In this document: in pieces, positions 34,296 to 43,344 of the stretch
Layout of the letters: the number at the start of each line of letters is the position of its first letter
Numbering within the stretch: the stretch's first letter is position 1
Source: Bacteroidales bacterium UBA5429
GTDB taxonomy: Bacteria > Bacteroidota > Bacteroidia > Bacteroidales > WCHB1-69
Assembly (NCBI GenBank): GCA_002427605.1
Contig: DIRT01000036.1
Span: forward strand, 418 to 64,417
DNA length: 64,000 nucleotides
Direction of reading: 5' to 3'
Notes under the pieces: model-generated
What the model was told of the DNA's origin: nothing
Databases searched by the model: none
The model's input: only the letters and a program-made list of their open reading frames with translations
Position numbers and translations under genes: made by a program

Positions 34296-34670
34296 ATGGC
34301 AGATTTGAAAGCATTTGCAGAACAACTAGTTAATTTAACAGTTAAAGAGGTTAACGAATTAGCTACAATATTAAAAGAGGAGTACGGAATTGAGCCCGCA
34401 GCAGCAGCTGTGGTAGCTGGTCCTGCAGCAGCAGCAGCAGGAGAAGCTGTTGAAGAAAAAACTGAATTTGATGTAATTCTTAAAGCAGCTGGTCCTAATA
34501 AATTAGCAGTAGTTAAGTTAGTGAAAGAATTAACTAGCATGGGATTAAAAGAATCTAAAGAATTAGTTGATGCTGCTCCTAAAGCATTAAAAGAAGGCGT
34601 TTCTAAAGAAGAAGCTGAAGGTTTGAAAAAATCTTTAGAAGAAGCCGGAGCAGAAGTAGAGGTAAAATAG
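34296..34670 (+). CDS. rplL: 50S ribosomal protein L7/L12
   Basis: Recruits translation GTPases to the ribosome. It has 124 residues. N-terminal dimerisation helix, Ala-rich hinge (AAAAVVAGPAAAAAG), then the C-terminal domain with KTEFDVILKAAGPNKLAVVK and GLKESKELVD. Followed by a hairpin and a 164-bp gap before rpoB. Confidence 0.98.
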   Translation: MADLKAFAEQLVNLTVKEVNELATILKEEYGIEPAAAAVVAGPAAAAAGEAVEEKTEFDVILKAAGPNKLAVVKLVKELTSMGLKESKELVDAAPKALKEGVSKEEAEGLKKSLEEAGAEVEVK

Positions 34671-34692
34671 ATTTTACTTTATGTAAGAAAAA

Positions 34693-34727
34693 AAGTACAA
34701 CTTCCACTTCGGTGGAAGTATGTACTT
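34693..34727 (+). promoter_or_regulatory. UUCG-capped hairpin between rplL and rpoB
   Basis: ACTTCCAC-TTCG-GTGGAAGT is a perfect 8-bp stem with the very stable C(UUCG)G loop, extended by AAGTAC / GTACTT across a small internal loop. No immediate T-run follows, so an attenuator, partial terminator or RNase III processing site is more likely than full termination. The same gap in E. coli also holds an attenuator and processing site. Confidence 0.75.
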
Positions 34728-34834
34728 GTTTCTTATATTGTTTGTTCTTTTTTTACTCTCCTTTTTTCTCCTATATTCTTCTCAAATAGTTCTTAATAAA
34801 ATCCCCCAAAAAAATAACCTTAAATCAAATCGCT

Positions 34835-37800
34835 TTGGATACATTCAAACAGAGACATAGTTTTTCATCCACAAAATCAATCGATTATCCCGATTTTTTG
34901 GATATTCAAATCAAGTCGTTTCACGATTTTTTTCAAATAGATACAGATGCAGAACGAAGACATCAAGAGGGATTGTTTAAAGTTTTTTCTGAAAACTTCC
35001 CCATAGTTGATGCCAGAAATAGTTTTGTTCTGGAATTGGTAGACTATACAATTGATGGTCCCAGATATACCATTGATGAATGTCTTGAAAGAGGACTAAC
35101 CTATAGTGTCCCACTTAAAGCAAGAATGAAATTGTCTTGTAACGATCTGGATCATGAAGATTTTGAAACAAAAATCGAAGATGTTTATCTTGGAATGATT
35201 CCCTATATGACCCCTAAAGGAACCTTTATTATTAATGGTGCTGAAAGGGTTGTAGTGTCTCAATTACATAGATCCCCAGGTGTGTTTTTTGGATCCTCAT
35301 ATCACAATAATGGATCGCAATTGTATTCTGCAAGAATTATTCCTTTTAAGGGATCCTGGATGGAGTTCACTACAGATATCAATAACGTAATGTATGCGTA
35401 TATTGATAGAAAAAAGAAATTACCCGTTACTACACTTCTCCGCGCAATTGGGTACGAAACTGATAAAGATATTTTGGATATCTTTAATATCGCTGAAGAG
35501 GTTAAAGTAACAAAAACCAATCTGAAAAAACATATTGGTAAAAAGTTTGCCGCCAGAGTAGTTAAAGTCAGAAATGAAGACTTTGTGGACGGTGAAACCG
35601 GTGAAGTGTTCAATATTGAACGTACAGAATTAATTATTGATAGAGAGGTGATCTTTGAAGAATCTCATATCAGTAAGATTATTGACGCAAATATAAAAAC
35701 GGTACTTTTCCACCGAGAAGATACAAAATTAGATTATTCCGTTATATTCAATACTTTACAGAAAGACCCTGCAAACTCAGAAAAGCAGGCTATTGAATAT
35801 ATTTATCTGCAATTGAGAAATACAGCAGCCCCTGATGAGGAAGCAGCCCGTTCTGCATTGGAAAGATTGTTCTTCTCCGACAAAAGATATGATTTGGGAG
35901 AAGTGGGGAGATACAGAATTAATAAAAAATTAAATCTAAATATCCCTATTGAAACGGGAATCCTTACAAAAGAAGATATTATTTCAATTATTAACTATTT
36001 GATTGAATTAATGAATTCTAAAACGGATGTGGATGATATTGACCACTTAAGTAATAGAAGAGTAAGAACCGTCGGGGAACAATTATATAATCAGTTTTCA
36101 GTTGGATTGTCCAGAATGGTGAGAACAATCCGTGAAAAAATGAATGTAAGAGATAATGAAGTGTTTTCACCCGTTGACTTGATTAACGCAAAAACACTCT
36201 CTTCAGTAATTAACTCCTTTTTTGGAACAAATCAACTTTCTCAGTTTATGGATCAAACAAATCCACTTTCTGAGATTACACATAAAAGAAGAATTTCAGC
36301 TTTAGGACCCGGAGGATTATCAAGAGAAAGAGCCGGTTTTGAGGTGCGTGACGTACACTATACTCACTACGGACGACTTTGTACTATTGAAACACCAGAA
36401 GGACCTAATATTGGTTTAATCTCTTCACTCTGCGTTTTCGCAACTATCAATACGCTGGGATTTATTGAGACCCCATATAGAAAAGTTGTGGATGGAATTG
36501 TTCAATATGATGAAGAACCAATCTATTTAACAGCTGAAGAGGAAGAGACTCAAATTATTGCACAAGCTACTTCAGCTGACCCGGAATCAGGAGTTCTACC
36601 TGATCGTCTAAAAGTTAGATATGTTGCGGATTATCCAATTGTTGATAAAGAGGAGGTGAATTTAATTGATATCGCTCCAAATCAAATTGCATCAATTGCT
36701 GCCTCTTTAATTCCGTTTTTGGAAAATGATGACGCAAACCGTGCTTTGATGGGATCTAACATGATGAGACAGGCAGTACCACTTTTGGTTCCTGAAAGAC
36801 CTATCGTTGGAACCGGACTTGAAAAACAAGTGGCTATAGATTCCAGAGCGTTGTTGGTTGCAGAAGCTGATGGTGTAGTACAATATGTAGATGCACAAAA
36901 AATCACAATCAAATATGAATATACAGAAATAGAAGAATTGATAAGTTTTGATTCAAATATTAAAACCTATCAATTGCAGAAATTCAAAAGAACTAACCAA
37001 AACTCCTGTATTAACATCAAACCGGTAGTAAAAAAAGGTCAAAAAGTTAAAAAAGGAGATGTGTTGACAGAAGGATATGCGACTAAGGACGGAGAATTGG
37101 CATTGGGAAGAAATATGATGGTGGCATTCATGCCTTGGAAAGGATATAACTTTGAGGATGCAATTGTTATTTCTGAAAAAGTAGTGAAAGACGATATTTT
37201 CACTTCTATTCATATTGAAGAGTTTACATTGGAAGTTAGAGATACGAAAAGAGGTATCGAAGAGTTAACCAATGACATTCCCAATGTGTCCAATGAAGCA
37301 ACGAAGGATTTAGGCGAGGATGGATTGATCCGTATTGGAGCAGAAGTGAATGAAGGGGATATATTGATTGGAAAAATTACTCCTAAAGGGGAATCATATC
37401 CAACTCCTGAGGAAAAATTGTTAAGAGCAATCTTTGGAGATAAAGCCGGAGATGTTAAAGATGCTTCACTCAAAGCACCTCCTTCAATGAAAGGGGTTGT
37501 GATTGACACAAAATCAATGTCCAGAATAACAAAGGATAGAAAAGCAAGAGCTAAAGAAAAAGATATTATTTCCGAAATTGACGAAAGATGCAATAAACGA
37601 TTGGCTGAATTAAAAGAACAGTTGGTTCAAAAATTGTATCGCGTATTAGATGGAAAGATATCTCAAAATATACAGAATATAGAAAAGAATACGGTGATAT
37701 CTAAAGGATCAAAGTTTTCTCAAAAATTACTACATTCTGTTGATTACTCAGTTGTTACCGTATCTAAATGGACTAATGATGCAAAATTAAATGTTAACGT

Positions 37801-38629
37801 TGCTGAAATTATTCGTAACTATCTCATAAAAGAAAGAGAAATTAAAGCAATGTTTACTCGTGAGAGATTTGATGCCATGATTGGAAGTGAACTTCCAACG
37901 GGAATTGTTCAAATGGCTAAGGTATATGTAGCATCTAAGAGAAAATTAAAAGTTGGAGATAAAATGGCGGGTCGTCATGGAAATAAAGGTATTGTGGCTC
38001 GTATCGTAAGAGAAGAGGATATGCCTTTCCTTGAAGATGGACGTCCGGTCGATATCGTACTCAACCCTCTTGGAGTTCCTTCTCGTATGAACCTGGGACA
38101 GGTATATGAAACTGTTTTGGGATGGGCAGGAAAAGAGTTAGGACTTCATTTCTCAACTCCCATTTTTGATGGAGCAACAATTGAAGAAATTAATGAATTG
38201 ATGGTTCAGGCAAACCTCCCATTAAATGGTAGTACACAACTATATGATGGAGGAACAGGTAATAAATTCCACCAAAAAGTAACTGTGGGATATATCTACA
38301 TGTTAAAATTGCACCATATGGTTGATGACAAAATGCACGCACGGTCAATTGGACCATACTCCTTAATTACACAACAACCTCTTGGTGGTAAAGCACAATT
38401 TGGAGGTCAGCGTTTTGGGGAAATGGAAGTTTGGGCAATTGAAGCATTTGGTGCTGCAAATGTTCTTCAAGAGATACTAACAATCAAATCAGATGATGTG
38501 GTTGGAAGATCTAAAGCATATGAAGCAATAGTAAAAGGCGAGAATATGCCTACTCCAAGATTGCCGGAATCATTTAATGTTCTTGTTAATGAACTTCGTG
38601 GTTTGGCTCTAGATGTAAAATTTGATTAA
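34835..38629 (+). CDS. rpoB: DNA-directed RNA polymerase beta subunit
   Basis: Catalytic core subunit of RNA polymerase, 1264 residues, normal for the phylum. The N-terminus contains the family motif YPDFLDIQIKSF close to the start. The rifampicin region (FFGTNQLSQFMDQTNPLSE) and the C-terminal segment KAQFGGQRFGEMEVWA are intact. The start appears to be TTG at 34835: there is no in-frame ATG upstream within the open region, and the next in-frame Met is about 90 residues in, past conserved sequence. rpoC follows after 23 bp. Confidence 0.97.
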   Translation: MDTFKQRHSFSSTKSIDYPDFLDIQIKSFHDFFQIDTDAERRHQEGLFKVFSENFPIVDARNSFVLELVDYTIDGPRYTIDECLERGLTYSVPLKARMKLSCNDLDHEDFETKIEDVYLGMIPYMTPKGTFIINGAERVVVSQLHRSPGVFFGSSYHNNGSQLYSARIIPFKGSWMEFTTDINNVMYAYIDRKKKLPVTTLLRAIGYETDKDILDIFNIAEEVKVTKTNLKKHIGKKFAARVVKVRNEDFVDGETGEVFNIERTELIIDREVIFEESHISKIIDANIKTVLFHREDTKLDYSVIFNTLQKDPANSEKQAIEYIYLQLRNTAAPDEEAARSALERLFFSDKRYDLGEVGRYRINKKLNLNIPIETGILTKEDIISIINYLIELMNSKTDVDDIDHLSNRRVRTVGEQLYNQFSVGLSRMVRTIREKMNVRDNEVFSPVDLINAKTLSSVINSFFGTNQLSQFMDQTNPLSEITHKRRISALGPGGLSRERAGFEVRDVHYTHYGRLCTIETPEGPNIGLISSLCVFATINTLGFIETPYRKVVDGIVQYDEEPIYLTAEEEETQIIAQATSADPESGVLPDRLKVRYVADYPIVDKEEVNLIDIAPNQIASIAASLIPFLENDDANRALMGSNMMRQAVPLLVPERPIVGTGLEKQVAIDSRALLVAEADGVVQYVDAQKITIKYEYTEIEELISFDSNIKTYQLQKFKRTNQNSCINIKPVVKKGQKVKKGDVLTEGYATKDGELALGRNMMVAFMPWKGYNFEDAIVISEKVVKDDIFTSIHIEEFTLEVRDTKRGIEELTNDIPNVSNEATKDLGEDGLIRIGAEVNEGDILIGKITPKGESYPTPEEKLLRAIFGDKAGDVKDASLKAPPSMKGVVIDTKSMSRITKDRKARAKEKDIISEIDERCNKRLAELKEQLVQKLYRVLDGKISQNIQNIEKNTVISKGSKFSQKLLHSVDYSVVTVSKWTNDAKLNVNVAEIIRNYLIKEREIKAMFTRERFDAMIGSELPTGIVQMAKVYVASKRKLKVGDKMAGRHGNKGIVARIVREEDMPFLEDGRPVDIVLNPLGVPSRMNLGQVYETVLGWAGKELGLHFSTPIFDGATIEEINELMVQANLPLNGSTQLYDGGTGNKFHQKVTVGYIYMLKLHHMVDDKMHARSIGPYSLITQQPLGGKAQFGGQRFGEMEVWAIEAFGAANVLQEILTIKSDDVVGRSKAYEAIVKGENMPTPRLPESFNVLVNELRGLALDVKFD

Positions 38630-38652
38630 TGACTTTAAAATTATAATAATTT

Positions 38653-41600
38653 ATGGCTCTCAGAAAAGAAACAAATACCAGAAAAGAGTTTTCAAGTATA
38701 ACCATAAGTCTTGCTTCTCCTGAATTGATCCTAGAACAATCTTTTGGAGAAGTTACAAAGCCTGAAACCATTAATTATAGAACATACAAACCAGAAAGAG
38801 ATGGTTTGTTTTGTGAGAAAATTTTTGGACCTGTAAAAGATTGGGAATGCCATTGTGGAAAATATAAACGAATCAGATACAAAGGTATTGTATGTGATCG
38901 TTGTGGCGTTGAAGTGACAGAAAGAAAGGTTAGAAGAGAAAGAATGGGACATATCCAACTGGTAGTTCCCGTAGCTCATATCTGGTTTTTTAAATCACTT
39001 CCTAATAAAATCGGAGCTTTGTTAGGTCTTACCTCTAAGCAAATTGATGCAGTAGTGTACTATGAAAAGTTTATTATTGTTCAACCCGGTGTATTGGAAA
39101 GTGAAACTGTTCAAAAAGGTATGTTGATCTCAGAAGAAGAATACTTTGAGTTTTTAGATCAATTACCACCCGAAAATAGAATGTTGGAAGATAGTGATCC
39201 GGATAAATTTATTGCTAAAATGGGAGCAGAAGGGTTGAATGATCTGCTTACTAATCTTGATTTGGACCAAACATCATATGAACTCAGACACAGGGCAAAT
39301 AATGAGACATCTCAACAAAGAAAAAATGATATTCTAAAAAGATTGCACGTTTTTGAAGCATTTAGAGATAGTCGTAGAAGAGCAGAGAATAAACCGGAAT
39401 GGATGATTGTTAAAATTGTTCCCGTTATTCCACCTGATTTGAGACCATTGGTACCACTAGATGGAGGACGTTTTGCAACTTCTGACTTGAATGATCTTTA
39501 CAGAAGAGTGATCATAAGAAATAATCGTTTGAAACGATTGATTGAGATCAAAGCTCCTGATGTAATTATGCGTAATGAAAAGAGAATGCTTCAAGAAGCA
39601 GTTGATTCATTATTTGATAACTCAAGAAAAGCAAGTGCGGTTAAAACTGAATCTAATCGTGCTCTTAAATCACTCTCTGACAGTTTGAAAGGAAAACAAG
39701 GAAGGTTCCGTCAGAACTTGTTGGGAAAGAGAGTTGACTATTCTGGTCGTTCTGTTATTGTTGTAGGACCTGAATTGAACTTGAATGAGTGCGGACTACC
39801 AAAAGATATGGCAGCCGAGCTCTATAAACCGTTTATTATTAGAAAGATTCTGGAGAGAGGAATAGTTAAAACTTTAAAATCAGCAAGAAAGATTGTTGAT
39901 AGAAAAGATCCGGTAGTATGGGAAATTTTGGAGAATATTATGAAAGGACACCCAGTGTTGTTGAACCGTGCTCCTACACTTCACAGACTGGGTATTCAAG
40001 CTTTCCAACCTCGCTTGGTAGAAGGGAAAGCAATCCGTCTTCACCCACTTTCTTGTACAGCATTTAATGCTGACTTTGACGGGGACCAAATGGCAGTTCA
40101 CTTACCATTGGGTAATGCGGCTATTATGGAAGCTCAAATGTTGATGCTTGCATCGCATAACATTTTGAACCCCGCAAATGGAGCACCTGTTACAGTTCCT
40201 TCTCAAGATATGGTTTTGGGACTTTACTATATTACCAAAGAGTTAAGATCTACTGAAACTGAAAAAGTTCAGGGAGAAGGCGCTACTTTCTACTCACCTG
40301 AAGAAGTAATTATTGCCTATAATGAAAGAAAAATTCACCTTAATGCAATTATTAATTGTAGAGTGGATTTGAAGGGTGATGGAGAAATGGTAAGAGTAGA
40401 AACAACAGTAGGAAGAGTGATTTTTAACCAATTAGTTCCAAAAGGTCATAGGTTTATAAATGAACTTCTTACCAAAAAGTCATTGAGAGATATTATTGGA
40501 TCGATTCTTAATAAGTTTGGAAACGCTGTTACTACTCAGTTTTTAGATGATATTATGGATCTTGGATTTAGGATGGCTTTCGAAGGAGGTTTGTCTTTTA
40601 ATCTGGGGGATGTTATTATACCAGTTGAAAAGAGAGTCCTCATAGAGGAAGCTAATGCTCAAATCGAAGAAATTACATCGGATTATAACATGGGTTGGAT
40701 TACCAATAATGAGCGTTATAATCAGGTAATTGACGTATGGACTCACACCAACGCTAAATTGGGAAGTATTTTGATCGATCAAATTGCTCAGGATAGACAA
40801 GGGTTTAACCCTGTGCACATGATGAGACACTCTGGTGCGAGAGGATCTGCTGAACAGGTACGTCAGTTGTCAGGTATGCGTGGTTTGATGGCAAAACCTA
40901 CTAAAACAAGTGCAGGTGGTGGTGAGATTATCGAAAACCCAATTTTGTCAAACTTTAAAGAAGGATTGTCAGTATTGGAGTACTTTATCTCAACTCACGG
41001 TGCTAGAAAAGGTTTGGCGGATACAGCGCTTAAGACTGCGGATGCAGGTTATTTAACCCGTCGTCTGGTAGACGTTTCTCATGACGTGATTATTACTGAA
41101 GAGGATTGTGGTACATTGAGAGGAATGACGATTACAGCGCTGAAAAAAAATGAAGAGATTGTTGAAACAATCGCTGAGCGTTTGTTGGGACGTGTTACAT
41201 TACATGATGTTTATGATCCTCAAAGCGGTAATTTGATAGCCAAAGCAGGTACAGAACTGGATGAGGAAGCTTGTGCATTAATTGGGCAAACTTCTATTGA
41301 AGAGGTTGAAATCAGATCTGTCCCAACTTGTGAATCCAAGCAAGGAGTTTGTCAAAAGTGCTATGGACGAAATCTGGCAACCGGAAAGATGGTGCAAATT
41401 GGAGAAGCTGTCGGAGTGATCGCAGCCCAATCGATTGGAGAACCGGGAACTCAGTTGACTCTGCGTACGTTCCACGTCGGAGGGGTTGCTGCTAATATTG
41501 CAACAGATAGTAAGATTATCTCAAAATATGACGGAGTTTTGAGTATTGATGAACTACGTGCTCTTGAGAAAATAGATGAAAATGGAAAAACTTTCTATAA

Positions 41601-42924
41601 GGTGATAGGTCGTTCGGCTGAAATGAAAGTGATAGACAAAAAAACAGGTATCGCTTTGTCGTCTTCCCATATTCCTTATGGTGCTAATCTCTATTTTAAA
41701 CATTCGGATGATGTGTCAAAAGGAGATTTGATTGCAGAGTGGGATCCATATAATGCTCTGATTATTACGGATATAGATGGTATTGTTCAATATCATGATA
41801 TTACTGAAGGTGTTACTTATCGTATTGAAGTAGATGAGCAATCTAATATCCATGATAAAGTGATTATTGAAAGTCGTATCAAGTCTAAAAATCCAAGTAT
41901 TCAGATTGTAAGTGAAGAAGGAGATGTGTTGAAGAGTTTCGATATACCTGTGGGTGCAAGATTATCTGTTGAAAATCAAGAATGGGTTAAATCAGGGGAT
42001 ATTTTGGTTAAAATACCTCGTTCCTTCGGAAAATCCGGTGACATTACCGGAGGTTTACCACGTGTAACAGAATTGTTTGAGGCACGTAATCCATCAGATC
42101 CGGCTGTAGTTTCTGAAATAGATGGTGTTGTGAGCTTTGAGAAAAAATTGAAACGTGGAAATCGTGTTATCAAAGTAACATCGAAAACAGGTGAAGAAAA
42201 AACTTATTTGATTCCGATTTCAAAACAGATCCTGGCTCAGGAAAATGACTTCGTTAAGGCTGGAACTCCACTTTCAGAAGGTGTTCTCACACCGGTTGAT
42301 ATCTTGAATGTGAAAGGACCGATGAAAGTTCAGGAATATATAGTGAACGAAATTCAGGAAGTTTATCGTTCCCAAGGTGTGAAGATTAATGACAAGCACT
42401 TTGAAGTAATTGTCAGACAAATGATGAGAAAAGTGGAAATTGGAGATCCGGGAGATACTAAATTCTTGCAAGGAGAGCTAGTTAATAAGATTGATTTCCA
42501 AGAAGAAAATGATCAAATTTGGAAGAAAAAAGTAGTTGTTGATGCCGGAGATTCTACAGAGGTAAAAGAGGGGCAAATTATTTCAGCTAAAAAATGGCGT
42601 GATGAAAACTCAATTCTGAAAAGAAGAGACCTTAGACCAATTGAAATAAGAGATACTCAACCTGCTACAGGAAAACCAATTCTGCAAGGTATCACAAGAG
42701 CTTCTCTACAAACAAGAAGCTTTATCTCAGCTGCATCCTTCCAGGAAACAACTAAAGTATTAACCGATGCCGCTATTAATGCTAAAACTGATACCCTGCA
42801 AGGGATGAAAGAAAATGTAATTGTAGGACACTTAATTCCTGCGGGAACCGGTTTGGCAGAGTACCAAAATATTTTGGTTGGCTCAAAAGAAGAGTATGAA
42901 ATATTAATGGTATCAAAAAAATAA
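38653..42924 (+). CDS. rpoC: DNA-directed RNA polymerase beta' subunit
   Basis: Largest RNA polymerase subunit, 1423 residues. The N-terminal zinc ribbon is CHCGKYKRIRYKGIVCDRCG. The catalytic magnesium site NADFDGDQM is present. The second zinc site is formed by CGTLRG and CESKQGVCQKCYG. The trigger loop region near QSIGEPGTQLTLRTFH is intact. It is followed after 5 bp by a DUF3467 gene, as in many Bacteroidota. Confidence 0.99.
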   Translation: MALRKETNTRKEFSSITISLASPELILEQSFGEVTKPETINYRTYKPERDGLFCEKIFGPVKDWECHCGKYKRIRYKGIVCDRCGVEVTERKVRRERMGHIQLVVPVAHIWFFKSLPNKIGALLGLTSKQIDAVVYYEKFIIVQPGVLESETVQKGMLISEEEYFEFLDQLPPENRMLEDSDPDKFIAKMGAEGLNDLLTNLDLDQTSYELRHRANNETSQQRKNDILKRLHVFEAFRDSRRRAENKPEWMIVKIVPVIPPDLRPLVPLDGGRFATSDLNDLYRRVIIRNNRLKRLIEIKAPDVIMRNEKRMLQEAVDSLFDNSRKASAVKTESNRALKSLSDSLKGKQGRFRQNLLGKRVDYSGRSVIVVGPELNLNECGLPKDMAAELYKPFIIRKILERGIVKTLKSARKIVDRKDPVVWEILENIMKGHPVLLNRAPTLHRLGIQAFQPRLVEGKAIRLHPLSCTAFNADFDGDQMAVHLPLGNAAIMEAQMLMLASHNILNPANGAPVTVPSQDMVLGLYYITKELRSTETEKVQGEGATFYSPEEVIIAYNERKIHLNAIINCRVDLKGDGEMVRVETTVGRVIFNQLVPKGHRFINELLTKKSLRDIIGSILNKFGNAVTTQFLDDIMDLGFRMAFEGGLSFNLGDVIIPVEKRVLIEEANAQIEEITSDYNMGWITNNERYNQVIDVWTHTNAKLGSILIDQIAQDRQGFNPVHMMRHSGARGSAEQVRQLSGMRGLMAKPTKTSAGGGEIIENPILSNFKEGLSVLEYFISTHGARKGLADTALKTADAGYLTRRLVDVSHDVIITEEDCGTLRGMTITALKKNEEIVETIAERLLGRVTLHDVYDPQSGNLIAKAGTELDEEACALIGQTSIEEVEIRSVPTCESKQGVCQKCYGRNLATGKMVQIGEAVGVIAAQSIGEPGTQLTLRTFHVGGVAANIATDSKIISKYDGVLSIDELRALEKIDENGKTFYKVIGRSAEMKVIDKKTGIALSSSHIPYGANLYFKHSDDVSKGDLIAEWDPYNALIITDIDGIVQYHDITEGVTYRIEVDEQSNIHDKVIIESRIKSKNPSIQIVSEEGDVLKSFDIPVGARLSVENQEWVKSGDILVKIPRSFGKSGDITGGLPRVTELFEARNPSDPAVVSEIDGVVSFEKKLKRGNRVIKVTSKTGEEKTYLIPISKQILAQENDFVKAGTPLSEGVLTPVDILNVKGPMKVQEYIVNEIQEVYRSQGVKINDKHFEVIVRQMMRKVEIGDPGDTKFLQGELVNKIDFQEENDQIWKKKVVVDAGDSTEVKEGQIISAKKWRDENSILKRRDLRPIEIRDTQPATGKPILQGITRASLQTRSFISAASFQETTKVLTDAAINAKTDTLQGMKENVIVGHLIPAGTGLAEYQNILVGSKEEYEILMVSKK

Positions 42925-42929
42925 TAAAA

Positions 42930-43226
42930 ATGGAAGAACAAAAAATTGATATTCATTTAACTGAAGAGGTAGCTCAAGGAGTTTATGCTAATGTGGCAAT
43001 CATAACACACTCTCATGCCGAGTTTATTTTGGACTTCGTATCTATGATGCCGGGTCTCCCTAAGGGAACCGTAAGATCGAGAGTCATCATGACACCTCAA
43101 AATGCAAAAAGACTCATGGCTGCTTTAAATGAAAATATTCAAAAATTTGAACAAAATCACGGAAAAATCAATGAGAATACCCGTGAAGTATTACCTGTAT
43201 TCGGCAGTTCCGGAGGAAAAGCATAA
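42930..43226 (+). CDS. DUF3467 family protein
   Basis: A 98-residue acidic protein conserved directly downstream of rpoC in Bacteroidota. Recognised by YANVAIITHSHAEFILDF and the segment VRSRVIMTPQNAKRLM. Function is unknown; constant linkage to rpoBC suggests a link to transcription. The ATG is 5 bp after rpoC, so it is co-translated. A strong terminator follows 17 bp later. Confidence 0.9.
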   Translation: MEEQKIDIHLTEEVAQGVYANVAIITHSHAEFILDFVSMMPGLPKGTVRSRVIMTPQNAKRLMAALNENIQKFEQNHGKINENTREVLPVFGSSGGKA

Positions 43227-43243
43227 TACAGAGTATTGAAATT

Positions 43244-43276
43244 AAAAGGGCTCCCATAAATTGAGAGCCCTTTTTT
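43244..43276 (+). terminator. Terminator of the secE-rpoC-DUF3467 cluster
   Basis: The stem AAAAGGGCTC / GAGCCCTTTT with an 11-base loop is followed by T to 43276. Confidence 0.92.
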
Positions 43277-43317
43277 CATACCTTTTAATTTATAGGTTAT
43301 CTATGATTTAAATTTTA

Positions 43318-43325
43318 TATCTTTG
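43318..43325 (+). promoter_or_regulatory. -7 promoter box for the PorE-like gene
   Basis: TATCTTTG, exact TAnnTTTG, 19 bp before the ATG; starts the porE-like-rfbC-HAD operon. Confidence 0.75.
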
Positions 43326-43344
43326 CAGATTAAATCTGTAGGGA

